This document shows positions 28,996 to 37,319 of a DNA stretch of 38,612 nt, piece by piece. The DNA is taken from contig NZ_LWQU01000137.1 in assembly GCF_001650635.1 (NCBI RefSeq), positions 1 through 38,612 of the forward strand. The letters are read 5' to 3'. Source of the stretch: Magnetospirillum moscoviense (lineage in GTDB: Bacteria; Pseudomonadota; Alphaproteobacteria; Rhodospirillales; Magnetospirillaceae). The stretch's first letter is position 1. Each line of letters begins with the position of its first letter. The position numbers were made by a program, and so were the translations under genes. A model generated the notes under the pieces. That model had not been told where the DNA came from, searched no databases, and saw only the letters and a program-made list of their open reading frames with translations.

Positions 28996-29063
28996 TTGAC
29001 AGCGGGCGCGCTTCGCCGCCATTTTGGTGACGAACATTGCACGCCCGGGGCCTCGATTGTCAA
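28996..29063. promoter_or_regulatory. Divergent -35 boxes between bamE and the CBP3-like gene
   Basis: A perfect TTGACA lies on the plus strand at 28996-29001, with CATTTT 18 bp later (29020-29025), facing the gene at 29097. A second TTGACA lies on the minus strand at 29063-29058, facing bamE, with a poor -10 (CAATGT). The two promoters would cross each other. The -35 boxes are strong and the -10 boxes weak. Confidence 0.35.
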
Positions 29064-29096
29064 CGACCCCGCACATGATCGGATCCATCGTTCCCC

Positions 29097-29654
29097 ATGC
29101 CGCTTGCCACCATTCGCCGTTTCTCGGACCGCCGTCGTCGCGAGAAGGCCGCAATCGCGCTTTACCGCGCGCTGGTCACCCAAAGCCGTCAGCCGGTCTT
29201 CTACACCGATCTGGGGGTGGCCGACACGCTGGAGGGCCGGTTCGACCTGTTGATCCTGAATGCCTATCTGCTGGTGCGCCGGCTGGGCCGGATCGACTCC
29301 CTCGAGGCCCGCCAGGTGTCGCAGGCCACCTTCGACCTGATGTTCGCCGACATGGACCAGAACCTGCGCGAGCTGGGCGTCACCGACACCGGCGTCGGCA
29401 AGCGGGTGCGCCGCATGGCCGAGGCCTTCTATGGCCGGCTGGCGGCCTATGACAAGGCCCGCGACGAGGGCCAGGCGGCCCTGGCCGCCGCGCTGGGCCG
29501 CAACCTCTATCAGAAGGTCTCGCCCGCTCAGGAGCAGGTGGCGGCGATGATGGCCTATATGCATGCGCAGGAAGCCGCATTAGAGGCCCAGGGCGACGAC
29601 GCCCTGCTGGCCGGCACGGTTTCGTTCCTTCCGCCCGGCCAGGTGCGGTCATGA
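29097..29654 (+). CDS. Ubiquinol-cytochrome c chaperone family protein (CBP3/UQCC1-like)
   Basis: A 185-residue helical protein of the CBP3 family. Mitochondrial members assist cytochrome b synthesis and assembly of the bc1 complex; the same job is inferred here. Family marks are VFYTDLGVADTLEGRFDLL near residues 34-52, then DLMFADMDQNLRELGVTDTG, VGKRVRRMAEAFYGRL and ALGRNLY near the end. The gene is coupled to the next by an ATGA overlap and follows the divergent bamE, a common alphaproteobacterial arrangement. Confidence 0.9.
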   Translation: MPLATIRRFSDRRRREKAAIALYRALVTQSRQPVFYTDLGVADTLEGRFDLLILNAYLLVRRLGRIDSLEARQVSQATFDLMFADMDQNLRELGVTDTGVGKRVRRMAEAFYGRLAAYDKARDEGQAALAAALGRNLYQKVSPAQEQVAAMMAYMHAQEAALEAQGDDALLAGTVSFLPPGQVRS

Positions 29655-30190
29655 TCGATCTGCCGCCGCCCGAGATGTCGCGCCTGGTGCGCATCGACCA
29701 GATTTCGGCCAAGGGCACCGAGATGAAGGTGACCGCCAGCCCGGCCGAGCGGGCGGCCCTGGCCGATCGTTTCGATCTGGTGGAGATTTCCGCCCTGGAC
29801 GCCCAGGTCACCTTGAAGGCCATCGCCGGCGGGACCATGGTGCGGCTTGCCGCCACCATCACGGCGCGGCTGGTGCAGACCTGCGTGGTGACCCTCGAAC
29901 CTATCGAGGCCGAGATCGATACCCGCTTCTCGATGACCTTCGGCGGCGGCACCGAAGAGGATGGGGGCGAGATCGACCTGTCCATCGATGACGAGGACCC
30001 GCCCGAGCCGATCGTCGATGGCGCCATCGATGTGGGCGAGGCGATCGCCGAACATCTGGCCCTGGCAATTGATCCCTTTCCCAGGAAGCCCGGAACCGCG
30101 TATGTTGGCGTCGAAATCGAGCCCCCGGAACCGGAGACCAAGCCCAACCCGTTCGCCGCATTGGCACGGTTTCATGAAAAAAAGCGCTAA
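29651..30190 (+). CDS. DUF177/YceD family protein
   Basis: A 179-residue acidic protein of the YceD (DUF177) family, which is almost always found directly before rpmF and is linked to ribosome or 23S rRNA biogenesis. The central region has LVQTCVVTLEPIEAEIDTRF, with the conserved Cys of the family, and the acidic stretch EIDLSIDDEDPPEPIVDG. The C-terminus has LALAIDPFPRKPG and NPFAALARFHEKKR. Its ATG overlaps the CBP3-like stop, and a terminator-like hairpin follows its own stop at once. Confidence 0.9.
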   Translation: MIDLPPPEMSRLVRIDQISAKGTEMKVTASPAERAALADRFDLVEISALDAQVTLKAIAGGTMVRLAATITARLVQTCVVTLEPIEAEIDTRFSMTFGGGTEEDGGEIDLSIDDEDPPEPIVDGAIDVGEAIAEHLALAIDPFPRKPGTAYVGVEIEPPEPETKPNPFAALARFHEKKR

Positions 30191-30225
30191 GGGGCAAGCA
30201 TCCCCTTGCTCTTGCCCCCCTTTTT
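30189..30225 (+). terminator. Terminator or attenuator hairpins before rpmF
   Basis: GGGGCAAG (30191-30198) pairs with CTTGCCCC (30211-30218) across a 12-nt loop and is followed by CC and five T (30221-30225). AAGGGG (30189-30194) can instead pair with CCCCTT (30202-30207). The two stems share the GGGG at 30191-30194, so only one can form. A possible promoter, TTGCTC 30206-30211 and TAATAA 30229-30234, overlaps it. Confidence 0.55.
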
Positions 30226-30278
30226 GGCTAATAAACCTCCCTTTCCCGTAAGGGCTTCAGAGCTGAGAGTAGACGACA

Positions 30279-30467
30279 ATGGCTGTGCCGAAGAAGAAGA
30301 CCTCCAAGTCCCGCCGCAACATGCGCCGCGCGCATCATGCGCTGCCGAAGACCACCGGGGTCGAATGCCCGAATTGCGGCGAAGTGAAGCTGCCGCATCA
30401 CGTCTGCGGTTCGTGCGGTCATTATGACGGGCGCGAGATCGTGGCTCAGGGCGAAGCCAACGCGTAA
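30279..30467 (+). CDS. rpmF: 50S ribosomal protein L32
   Basis: L32 is a small protein of the large ribosomal subunit. The 62-residue product has the basic start [20 protein letters not shown] and a zinc ribbon with CPNCGE and [11 protein letters not shown], so this is the Cys-containing form. The position between the DUF177 gene and plsX is the classic bacterial arrangement that ties lipid and ribosome synthesis. The leader between 30190 and 30279 holds competing hairpins that may control expression. Confidence 0.97.
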   Translation: MAVPKKKTSKSRRNMRRAHHALPKTTGVECPNCGEVKLPHHVCGSCGHYDGREIVAQGEANA

Positions 30468-30498
30468 AGCGTAACCCCCGCCAGCGGAGCACGGCACC

Positions 30499-31554
30499 GT
30501 GAGCGCAGCCGTCACCATTTCCATCGACGCCATGGGCGGCGACCACGCCCCCGATATGGTGATCGACGGGTTGCGCATGGCTCATGTCCGGCTGCCGCAC
30601 GTGCGCTACATGCTGTTCGGCGACCAGGCCCGGATCGAACCGTTGTTGAAACGGTATCCGGATCTGGACGCCGTCTGCACGATTCACCACACCACCGAGG
30701 CGGTGTCGAACGACGCCAAGCCCGGCCAGGTGCTGCGCACCGGTCGCCGTTCCAGCATGTGGCTGGCGGTGGACGCGGTGGCGCGCGGCGAGGCGGCCGG
30801 CGTGGTTTCGGCCGGCAATACCGGCGCGCTGATGGCGGTGTCGAAGTTCGTGCTGCGCATGCTGCCCGGCATCGACCGCCCGGCCATCGCCGGCCTGTTT
30901 CCCACCATCAAGGGGGAAACGGTGATGCTGGACCTGGGCGCCAACGTCGATTGCAACGCCAACAATCTGGTGGAGTTCGCGGTGATGGGCGAGGTGTTCG
31001 CCCGCGCCGTGCTGGGGCTGGAAAAGCCGACCGTCGGCCTGTTGAATGTCGGGTCCGAAGACTTGAAGGGCAACGACGCGGTCAAGACCGCCGCAGCCAC
31101 GCTTCGCGACAGCGGCCTGCCGATCCGTTTCCACGGCTTCGTCGAGGGCAACGACATCTGCGCCGGCACGGTCGATGTGGTGGTGACCGACGGTTTCACC
31201 GGCAATATCGCGCTGAAGACCGCCGAAGGCACGGTGCGGCTGTATGCCACCTGCCTGAAGGAAGGCTTCAAGAATTCCCTGCTGGCCAAGATCGGCTATC
31301 TGTTCGCGCGCCACGCGCTGCACAAGGTCAAGGTCCGCACCGACCCGCGCCGCTATAACGGCGCCATGTTCCTGGGCCTCAACGGCATCGCCGTCAAAAG
31401 CCATGGCGGCACCGACGCCTTCGGCTTCGCCAACGCGGTCGGTACCGCCGTCGATCTGGTGGCGCACGGCTACAACGACCGCATCCGCCGCGAGGTCGAG
31501 CATCTGCACGCGGCGGAATCCCAAACAACGCGGCTTGCCGCCGGCAACCTCTGA
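30499..31554 (+). CDS. plsX: Phosphate acyltransferase PlsX
   Basis: PlsX makes acyl-phosphate from acyl-ACP, starting phosphatidic acid synthesis. The 351-residue product begins [14 protein letters not shown] and has [17 protein letters not shown], the central [32 protein letters not shown] and [18 protein letters not shown]. The end has [20 protein letters not shown]. The start is GTG 30499, with CGGAG upstream. fabH follows after 8 bp, so the pair is cotranscribed with rpmF upstream. Confidence 0.97.
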   Translation: MSAAVTISIDAMGGDHAPDMVIDGLRMAHVRLPHVRYMLFGDQARIEPLLKRYPDLDAVCTIHHTTEAVSNDAKPGQVLRTGRRSSMWLAVDAVARGEAAGVVSAGNTGALMAVSKFVLRMLPGIDRPAIAGLFPTIKGETVMLDLGANVDCNANNLVEFAVMGEVFARAVLGLEKPTVGLLNVGSEDLKGNDAVKTAAATLRDSGLPIRFHGFVEGNDICAGTVDVVVTDGFTGNIALKTAEGTVRLYATCLKEGFKNSLLAKIGYLFARHALHKVKVRTDPRRYNGAMFLGLNGIAVKSHGGTDAFGFANAVGTAVDLVAHGYNDRIRREVEHLHAAESQTTRLAAGNL

Positions 31555-31562
31555 GGTCCCAA

Positions 31563-32537
31563 ATGATTGTGCGGTCGCAGATCGTCGGCTGCGGGTCCTA
31601 TTTGCCCGAGCGCGTCGTCACCAATGCCGAAATGGCCCGGATGGTCGACACCTCGGATGAATGGATCGTCGAGCGCACCGGTATCCGCGCCCGCCATCTG
31701 GCCGCCGACGGCCAGACCACCTCGGACCTGGCCACCATCGCGGCCCAGCGCGCCCTGGAAGCCGCCGGCATCGCCGCCGCCGAGCTGGATCTGCTGATCG
31801 TCGCCACCGCCACGCCCGACCACACCTTTCCCGCCACCGCCACCAAGGTCCAGGCCCGCATCGGCATGACCGGCGGCGCTGCCTTCGACGTCCAGGCGGT
31901 GTGCTCGGGCTTCGTCTACGCCCTGTCGATCGCCGACAATTTCATCAAGGCCGGCCAGGCCAAGACCGCCATGGTCATCGGCGCCGAGACCTTCTCGCGC
32001 ATCCTGGATTGGACCGATCGCGGCACCTGCGTCCTGTTCGGCGACGGCGCCGGCGCCATCGTCTTGCGGGCGGCCCAGGCCGAGGGCACCAACCAGGATC
32101 GCGGCATCTTGTCGACCCATCTGCATTCCGACGGTCGGCACCACGATCTGCTGTATGTCGATGGCGGCCCGTCCTCGACCCAGACGGTCGGCCATCTGCG
32201 CATGGAAGGCAAGGAAGTGTTCCGCCACGCCGTCGCCAACCTGGCCCAGGTGGTGGGCGAGGCCTTGGATGCCAACGGCCTGGCCGCTGCGGACATCGAT
32301 TGGGTGGTGCCGCACCAGGCCAACCGCCGCATCCTGGACGGCACCGCCCGCAAGCTGGGCCTGTCGACCGATCGCATGGTGATCACCGTCGACCGCCACG
32401 CCAACACCTCGGCGGCCTCGGTGCCGCTGGCCTTCACCGAGGCCTTCAATGACGGGCGCCTGAAGCCCGGTCAGTTGGTGCTGCTGGAAGCCATGGGCGG
32501 CGGCTTTACCTGGGGGGCGGCGCTGGTCCGCCTTTAG
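31563..32537 (+). CDS. fabH: 3-oxoacyl-ACP synthase III
   Basis: FabH condenses acetyl-CoA with malonyl-ACP to begin fatty acid synthesis. The 324-residue thiolase-fold enzyme has the complete triad: C114 in [14 protein letters not shown]251 in [10 protein letters not shown] and N281 in [11 protein letters not shown]. Other marks are [17 protein letters not shown] near the start and [16 protein letters not shown] at the end. GAGG lies before the ATG. The plsX-fabH-ihfA order is typical of alphaproteobacteria. Confidence 0.97.
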   Translation: MIVRSQIVGCGSYLPERVVTNAEMARMVDTSDEWIVERTGIRARHLAADGQTTSDLATIAAQRALEAAGIAAAELDLLIVATATPDHTFPATATKVQARIGMTGGAAFDVQAVCSGFVYALSIADNFIKAGQAKTAMVIGAETFSRILDWTDRGTCVLFGDGAGAIVLRAAQAEGTNQDRGILSTHLHSDGRHHDLLYVDGGPSSTQTVGHLRMEGKEVFRHAVANLAQVVGEALDANGLAAADIDWVVPHQANRRILDGTARKLGLSTDRMVITVDRHANTSAASVPLAFTEAFNDGRLKPGQLVLLEAMGGGFTWGAALVRL

Positions 32538-32578
32538 GTTCCGGAACCGATTCAAGGTCCGCTCGCATCCCTTTGATA

Positions 32579-32607
32579 TTGACCCGTTTCCACCTTGTGG
32601 TTAGGGT
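32579..32607 (+). promoter_or_regulatory. Weak candidate promoter of ihfA-merR
   Basis: TTGACC at 32579-32584 and TAGGGT at 32602-32607 are 17 bp apart. The -35 is good and the -10 matches only three positions. It lies in the 108-bp gap between fabH and ihfA. Confidence 0.3.
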
Positions 32608-32645
32608 CAGTGGAGTTCCTCCACCCGATCACGGGATCACGCGTC

Positions 32646-32966
32646 ATGTCGGATACGACCATCACCCGCGCTCAGCTGAGCGAGGCCGTCTATCAGGAAG
32701 TGGGCCTGTCCCGAAACGAATCCGCCGATCTCTTGGAAGCGGTGCTGGACGAGGTGTCGGCCGCCCTGGCCCGGGGCGAGTCGGTGAAGATCTCGTCGTT
32801 CGGCAGCTTCTCGGTCCGCTCCAAGGGCCAGCGGGTCGGGCGCAACCCCAAGACCGGCGACGAGGTGCCGATCCTGCCCCGTCGGGTGCTGGTGTTCCGG
32901 CCGTCGCAATTGCTGAAGAAGAAGGTCAATGACGGGCCGGTTTCCGCGGCCAAGGCCGGGAAGTGA
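32646..32966 (+). CDS. ihfA: Integration host factor subunit alpha
   Basis: IHF alpha pairs with IHF beta to bend DNA at specific sites. The 106-residue product has the HU/IHF fold: [20 protein letters not shown], then [20 protein letters not shown], the beta arm [19 protein letters not shown] and a short C-terminal tail. Pro in the arm tip and the alpha-type [10 protein letters not shown] favour the alpha subunit over HU. The ATG at 32646 gives the family start [11 protein letters not shown]. Its stop overlaps the ATG of the MerR gene (ATGA). Confidence 0.95.
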   Translation: MSDTTITRAQLSEAVYQEVGLSRNESADLLEAVLDEVSAALARGESVKISSFGSFSVRSKGQRVGRNPKTGDEVPILPRRVLVFRPSQLLKKKVNDGPVSAAKAGK

Positions 32967-33568
32967 TGACCGCCGACGCAGAGTCGGCGTCGGGGCGCCG
33001 GACCGGAAAGTCCGAAGCCGCTTTTCGCACCATCAGCGAGGTCGCCGAAGACCTTGACGTGCCCCAGCACGTGCTGCGCTTCTGGGAAAGCAAGTTCCCC
33101 CAGGTCAAGCCGCTGAAGCGCGGCGGCGGGCGGCGCTATTACCGCCCGGAAGACGTCGCCCTGCTGCGGCGCATCCGCGATCTCTTGTACAGCGAAGGCT
33201 ATACCATCAAGGGCGTGCAGAAGCTGCTGCGCGAAGGCGGCGCCAAGGACGTGGTCGCCGCCGCCAAGGCCCAGGCCGAGCTGGCACTGCCGCTGATCGA
33301 CACCGCCGCCCCCGACGGAGGCGACAGTGACGATGTCGACATCGACGGGCTCGAGGACGGTGAGGAAGGCGGCGAGGAAGCCGATTTCGAGCTGCCTGAC
33401 GAGGACGAGCCCGCCGCCGCCCCGGACCTGCCGGCCATGGTCCCGCCGGCCCCTGTGGCGCCCGCAGCGGCTTTGCCGAGTGCGGCGATCGGGCCTTCGG
33501 TCCGCCAGGAACTTTACGAGATTCTGGACGAGCTGGAACAATTGCGTCTGCTGCTGCAGCCACGCTGA
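32966..33568 (+). CDS. MerR-family transcriptional regulator with acidic tail
   Basis: A 200-residue protein. An N-terminal MerR helix-turn-helix (about residues 20-90) reads [20 protein letters not shown], then [20 protein letters not shown] and [20 protein letters not shown]. No effector-binding domain follows. Instead there is a strongly acidic stretch (about 115-150), a Pro/Ala-rich linker and a short C-terminal helix, [16 protein letters not shown]. It is coupled to ihfA by an overlap, a conserved pairing in alphaproteobacteria. Target genes are unknown. Confidence 0.92.
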   Translation: MTADAESASGRRTGKSEAAFRTISEVAEDLDVPQHVLRFWESKFPQVKPLKRGGGRRYYRPEDVALLRRIRDLLYSEGYTIKGVQKLLREGGAKDVVAAAKAQAELALPLIDTAAPDGGDSDDVDIDGLEDGEEGGEEADFELPDEDEPAAAPDLPAMVPPAPVAPAAALPSAAIGPSVRQELYEILDELEQLRLLLQPR

Positions 33569-33576
33569 CGAAGGGG

Positions 33577-33605
33577 TTGCATAGGGCAGGGGGCCTGAGT
33601 ATAGT
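33577..33605 (+). promoter_or_regulatory. Putative promoter of tRNA-Pro
   Basis: TTGCAT at 33577-33582 and TATAGT at 33600-33605 are 17 bp apart. The predicted start near 33612 gives a leader of about 75 nt that contains the palindrome GGCGACGTCGCC at 33622-33633. Confidence 0.5.
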
Positions 33606-33688
33606 GCGCCCCTCTTCCGGCGGCGACGTCGCCGGATCACAGAGTTTCCGGGATTTTCCGCGGTCTTCCCGCCAATCCCGGTCACGGT

Positions 33689-33765
33689 CGGAGCGTAGCG
33701 CAGCCCGGTAGCGCATCAGTCTGGGGGACTGGGGGTCGTGGGTTCGAATCCCGCCGCTCCGACCA
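33689..33765 (+). tRNA. tRNA-Pro, anticodon GGG
   Basis: A 77-nt cloverleaf with encoded CCA. The acceptor stem CGGAGCG (33689-33695) pairs with CGCTCCG (33755-33761). The discriminator is A and CCA is at 33763-33765. The anticodon stem TCAGT/ACTGG encloses the loop CTGGGGG, with anticodon GGG reading CCC and CCU. The T-loop GTTCGAATC is normal. Confidence 0.97.
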
Positions 33766-33767
33766 TT

Positions 33768-33803
33768 CTAAAGCCCTGAAATCGCAAGATTTCAGGGCTT
33801 TAG
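33768..33803 (+). terminator. Hairpin after tRNA-Pro, likely terminator
   Basis: A 16-bp perfect stem pairs 33768-33783 with 33788-33803 around a GCAA tetraloop. The downstream T run is poor (TTTCT after GCA), so it may act mainly as a processing or stability hairpin. Confidence 0.6.
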
Positions 33804-33815
33804 CATTTCTGGGGC

Positions 33816-33855
33816 GTGTTATCCCGAACGTGCACCAAAGCGTGCGGGATAACAC
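33816..33855. repeat. 11-bp inverted repeat between tRNA-Pro and the TA pair
   Basis: GTGTTATCCCG (33816-33826) and CGGGATAACAC (33845-33855) are perfect inverted repeats 18 bp apart. The rest of 33804-33944 holds no gene I can support. Confidence 0.6.
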
Positions 33856-33944
33856 ATGGCGGAACATGGCTGAGGATGCATTGGAGTCCCGGTTGGGGCC
33901 TCGCTGTGCTATTCTGCCCGACAGCGAATTCAGGAACCCCCACC

Positions 33945-34154
33945 ATGCCCCGGATCGAGTTTGCCCATCTTTCACCCAGTGAGCGCCTTGAATTGATCGA
34001 AGCCCTTTGGGAAAGCCTGGATGGCGCGGACGTTCCGCCGACCAAGGAGCAGGGGGAAGAACTCGACCGGCGGCTTGCGACTGCGGACGCCGATTTGCCC
34101 GCCTCCGTGCCCTGGGAGACGATCCGGGCGGAAGCGGCCAGCCGATACCGGTAA
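33945..34154 (+). CDS. Antitoxin of a RelE/ParE-type toxin-antitoxin pair
   Basis: A 69-residue protein of the putative addiction-module component family (TIGR02574 type). It is marked by LSPSERLELIEALWESLDGA and the later PPTKEQGEELDRRLA. It would bind and neutralise the toxin encoded next. AGGA lies before the ATG at 33945, and the open frame upstream does not resemble the family. Its stop overlaps the toxin start as TAATG, so the two are translationally coupled. The module sits just after a tRNA gene, a common site for accessory DNA. Confidence 0.85.
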   Translation: MPRIEFAHLSPSERLELIEALWESLDGADVPPTKEQGEELDRRLATADADLPASVPWETIRAEAASRYR

Positions 34155-34447
34155 TGCTGCCGGTTGTTTTCTCCCCGGCGGCTCGCACCGAGTTTTTCGA
34201 GGCAGCGGACTGGTACGAAGCGCGCGGTCCCGGTTTGGGGGCGCGTTTCTCTTCCGATGCTGACGCCCTGGTGTCCAGGATCGCGGAGCGCCCCCATCAA
34301 TTCCCCCGCATACGGCAAGAAATTCGCCGGGCGGTGCTTCAAAAATTTCCGTATGCCCTGTATTTCCGGATCACGCCCCAGGCGGTGCATGTGATCGCCT
34401 GTTTTCATGCCAGCCGAAACCCGCGCCGTTGGCACGAGCGGGCTTGA
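34154..34447 (+). CDS. RelE/ParE-family toxin
   Basis: A 97-residue protein with the ParE/RelE fold: SPAARTEFFEAADWYEARGP, LGARFSSDADALVSRIAERP, the core VLQKFPYALYFRI, and HVIACFHASRNPRRWHER at the end. The C-terminal R-x-P-x-x-W pattern is typical of this group. Its ATG overlaps the antitoxin stop by one base. It is expected to poison gyrase or cleave mRNA in cells lacking antitoxin; which of the two cannot be decided from sequence. Confidence 0.88.
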   Translation: MLPVVFSPAARTEFFEAADWYEARGPGLGARFSSDADALVSRIAERPHQFPRIRQEIRRAVLQKFPYALYFRITPQAVHVIACFHASRNPRRWHERA

Positions 34448-34507
34448 TTAAAACTCCTTCGAAGGGGGTCGGCGGCCTTTCTTGGCCTACCGGTGCGGCT
34501 TTTCACC

Positions 34508-34525
34508 GAGGCATCACGATGCCTC
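34508..34525. other. Short hairpin after the toxin gene
   Basis: GAGGCAT (34508-34514), loop CACG and ATGCCTC (34519-34525) form a 7-bp stem about 60 bp after the toxin stop. No T run follows on either strand, so terminator function is doubtful. Confidence 0.35.
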
Positions 34526-34583
34526 CCGAAAGCCAGCCTCATTCGGTTGACCGCCTCGGCCCAACCGTCTATTCCCGACCATC

Positions 34584-35660
34584 ATGAACCACGCACCGCA
34601 TCTTTGGCTGGCGCTGTCGCCCCACGGTTTCGGCCATGCCGCCATGACCGCGCCGGTGGTGGCTGAACTGCGCCGGCGGCTGCCCGGTCTGCAGCTCACC
34701 ATCCAGACCACAATTTCCCGCCCGTTCCTGGACAGCCGCTACCGCGATTTCACCCTGGTTCCCGACATCGCCGATTTCGGCTTTCGCATGCTGTCCTCGG
34801 TGGCCATCGATCTGGAATCCAGCGCCGCCGGCTATATCACCCTGCACCGCGATTTCGACCGCCTGATGGATGCCGAGGCCGCGCGCCTGGCCGCCGCCAG
34901 GCCCGATCTGGTGCTCAGCAATGTCGCCTACGTGCCGCTGGCCGCCGCCGGCCGGGCCGGCATTCCCGCCGTGGCGCTGTCGTCGCTGAACTGGGCCGAC
35001 ATGGTGGCACACTATCTGGGCGACCGCCCGGACATGGCGCCGGTACTGGCGCAAATCCGCGCGGCCTATGGCTCGGCCCGTGCATTTCTTCGCTGCATTC
35101 CAGCCCAGACCATGACCTTGCCCAATGTCATCGATATCGGCCCGATCGCCGCGCCCGGCCGCAACCGGCGGGACCAGATCGCCGCACCGGGCGAAAAAGT
35201 CGGGCTGGTCGCCTTCGGCGGCATCGATCATCCGCTGGCCCTGGAAGCCTGGCCCAGCCTGCCCGGCTGGCGTTGGTTCCTGGGGGGCGGGCAGGTGCCG
35301 GATCGCCCCGACATGGCGCCCTGGCAGGCCTCGGGCCTGACATTTTCCGACCTGGTCGCCTCGGTCGATGTGGTGGTGACCAAGCCGGGCTACGGCACCT
35401 TCACCGAGGCCGGCATGGTCGGCACCCCGGTCCTGTATGTCGCGCGGCCGGATTGGCCGGAATGCCCCCACCTCGACAACTGGCTTCAAGCCCACACCCA
35501 GGCCCTGTCCATTTCGGCGGAAAGCCTGATCGACGGCAGCCTGGAAATGCTACTGCGAAAGTTGTTTTGCTTGCCGAAACAGCCGGTTGCGGTTCCGACG
35601 GGGGTGGATCAGGCGGTCGATTTCCTGGTTCCCACCCTTGGCGCCTGCGAACGTAGTTAG
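34584..35660 (+). CDS. GT-B-like (UGT/MurG-fold) protein of unknown substrate
   Basis: A 358-residue soluble protein. The N-terminal half begins LWLALSPHGFGHAAMTAPVV, a Gly-rich loop as in MurG and UGT enzymes. The C-terminal half has VGLVAFGGIDHPLALEAWP and VVVTKPGYGTFTEAGMVGTP, a donor-site-like segment with the Gly/Glu pattern of family 28 glycosyltransferases, then DWPECPHLDNWL. Neither sugar donor nor acceptor can be named. No Shine-Dalgarno is visible before the ATG. Neighbours give no functional clue. Confidence 0.75.
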   Translation: MNHAPHLWLALSPHGFGHAAMTAPVVAELRRRLPGLQLTIQTTISRPFLDSRYRDFTLVPDIADFGFRMLSSVAIDLESSAAGYITLHRDFDRLMDAEAARLAAARPDLVLSNVAYVPLAAAGRAGIPAVALSSLNWADMVAHYLGDRPDMAPVLAQIRAAYGSARAFLRCIPAQTMTLPNVIDIGPIAAPGRNRRDQIAAPGEKVGLVAFGGIDHPLALEAWPSLPGWRWFLGGGQVPDRPDMAPWQASGLTFSDLVASVDVVVTKPGYGTFTEAGMVGTPVLYVARPDWPECPHLDNWLQAHTQALSISAESLIDGSLEMLLRKLFCLPKQPVAVPTGVDQAVDFLVPTLGACERS

Positions 35661-35735
35661 TTTATCGAACATTCATCTCGTGCAGGTATCGAATGGCGTT
35701 GACCGAAAAGGCGCCGGTGGACAATCTTTAAAGCC

Positions 35736-36062
35736 ATGGACACCGGATTTTCGCTGCTCTATGTCACGGCGCCGTCGCGCGATGTGGCGATGACCCTGGC
35801 CCACGCCCTGGTGGGCGAGCGGCTGGCGGCCTGCGCCAACCTTCTGGGGCCGATCCAGTCGGTCTATTGGTGGGACGGCAAGGTCAATGACGAGCCGGAA
35901 GTGGCGCTGATCCTGAAGACCCGCACCGAATTGGTGCCCGAGGCGACCGAACGTCTGCGCGCCCTTCATCCCTATAGCTGCCCCTGCGTGGTGGCGATCG
36001 CCATCGATGGCGGCAATCCGGCCTTTCTGGGCTGGCTGGCGGCCGAAACGGCGCGGATTTAA
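35736..36062 (+). CDS. cutA: Divalent-cation tolerance protein CutA
   Basis: A 108-residue protein of the CutA1 family, a small trimeric protein linked to copper tolerance and of uncertain biochemical role. Family marks are LYVTAPSRDVAMTLAHAL, GERLAACANLLGPIQSVYWW, KVNDEPEVALILKT and HPYSCPCVVAIAIDGG. The stop codon overlaps the ispDF stop on the other strand, so the two genes converge with a 4-bp overlap and no terminator between them. Confidence 0.95.
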   Translation: MDTGFSLLYVTAPSRDVAMTLAHALVGERLAACANLLGPIQSVYWWDGKVNDEPEVALILKTRTELVPEATERLRALHPYSCPCVVAIAIDGGNPAFLGWLAAETARI

Positions 36063-37213
36063 CCCACGGGCAGGGCGACGGTGGCGGCGGCCTGGCAGGC
36101 GATGCCCTCGCGCCGGCCGGTGAAGCCCAGGCCCTCGGTGGTGGTGGCCTTGACGCTGACCCGGGATTGGGAAATCCCCAGGATTTCGGCGATGCGGGCG
36201 CGGATGGCCGCCCGATGCGGCCCGACCTTGGGGCGTTCGCAGATCACCGTCACATCGACATGGACGATGCGGCCGCCTTTGGCTTCGACCAGACTGGCGG
36301 CATGGGCCAGGAAACGGTCGGACGACGCGCCTTTCCAGCGCGGATCGCCGGGTGGGAAGTGGTGGCCGATATCGCCGGCCCCGATGGTGCCCAGCAAGGA
36401 ATCGGTCAGCGCGTGCAACGCCACGTCGGCGTCGGAATGACCCTCGAGCGTCTGGTCGTGCGGGACCAACACGCCCCCCAGCCACAGCCCGGTTCCCGGC
36501 GCGAAACGGTGAACGTCGAAGCCGGTGGCCATGCGGGTCTCGAAAATGCCTTGGAAACGGGCCTCGGCGCGCTCCAGGTCGGCATTGGTGGTGATCTTGA
36601 CGTTGTCCTCGGACCCCTCGACCAGGGCGACGCTCAGGCCGCAGGCTTCGGCGACGGCGGCATCGTCGGTCAGTTCGCGCCCGGCCTGGGCCCGGTGGGC
36701 CGCCAGGATGTCGGCAAAACGGAAGCCTTGCGGCGTCTGCGCCCGCCACAGGCCGGAACGATCGACGGTGGCGCCGATCAGGCCGTCTTGGCCGCGCTTC
36801 AAGGTATCGACCACCGGCAGTGCCGGAATGGCGCCGGGTTGGGTGGCCAGGGCGGCGACGACCCGGCCGACGGTGCCGGGATCGACGAAGGGGCGGGCGC
36901 CGTCATGGATCAGCACCAGATCGGGGGAAAGGTCGGCCAGGCTTTCCAGCCCCAACCGCACCGAATCCTGGCGGGTGGCGCCGCCATGGGTCGGTTCCAG
37001 CAGCCCCAGGCCGGCGGCGGCCCGGTCATAAAGCTCGCGATCGTCGGGATGGATGACCACCCGGACGGCGGAAATGACCGGATCCGCGGCCAGGGCCGCC
37101 AGCGTATGGCGCAAGACCGGCCGTCCGGCCAGGTCGCGATATTGTTTGGGGATGGCCCCTGCCATGCGGTGTCCTCGTCCCGCCGCCACCACCAGCGCCA
37201 CTACCTTCGCCAT
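36059..37213 (-). CDS. ispDF: Bifunctional IspD/IspF of the MEP isoprenoid pathway
   Basis: A 384-residue fusion. Residues 1-225 are IspD, cytidylyltransferase for methylerythritol phosphate, with ALVVAAGRGHRMAGAIPKQY and LIHDGARPFVD. Residues about 227-384 are IspF, the cyclodiphosphate synthase, with metal-binding GFDVHRF and LEGHSDADVALHAL and later KATTTEGLGFTGR. The fused form is known in alphaproteobacteria. It supplies the isoprenoid units used by HpnCDE and by ubiquinone synthesis. The ATG at 37213 starts MAKVVALVVAAG; the open frame upstream is not conserved. Confidence 0.96.
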   Translation of the reverse strand: MAKVVALVVAAGRGHRMAGAIPKQYRDLAGRPVLRHTLAALAADPVISAVRVVIHPDDRELYDRAAAGLGLLEPTHGGATRQDSVRLGLESLADLSPDLVLIHDGARPFVDPGTVGRVVAALATQPGAIPALPVVDTLKRGQDGLIGATVDRSGLWRAQTPQGFRFADILAAHRAQAGRELTDDAAVAEACGLSVALVEGSEDNVKITTNADLERAEARFQGIFETRMATGFDVHRFAPGTGLWLGGVLVPHDQTLEGHSDADVALHALTDSLLGTIGAGDIGHHFPPGDPRWKGASSDRFLAHAASLVEAKGGRIVHVDVTVICERPKVGPHRAAIRARIAEILGISQSRVSVKATTTEGLGFTGRREGIACQAAATVALPVG

Positions 37214-37319
37214 CAGCACGCCATCCTGCCTGTTCGGCGGCAAATCTATGCCGGCCGCGCGTGCTTGCCAAGTGGACGAGCATCTTTTCCTGGGCGGAAA
37301 CAATGGTATAGTCGCCGCC

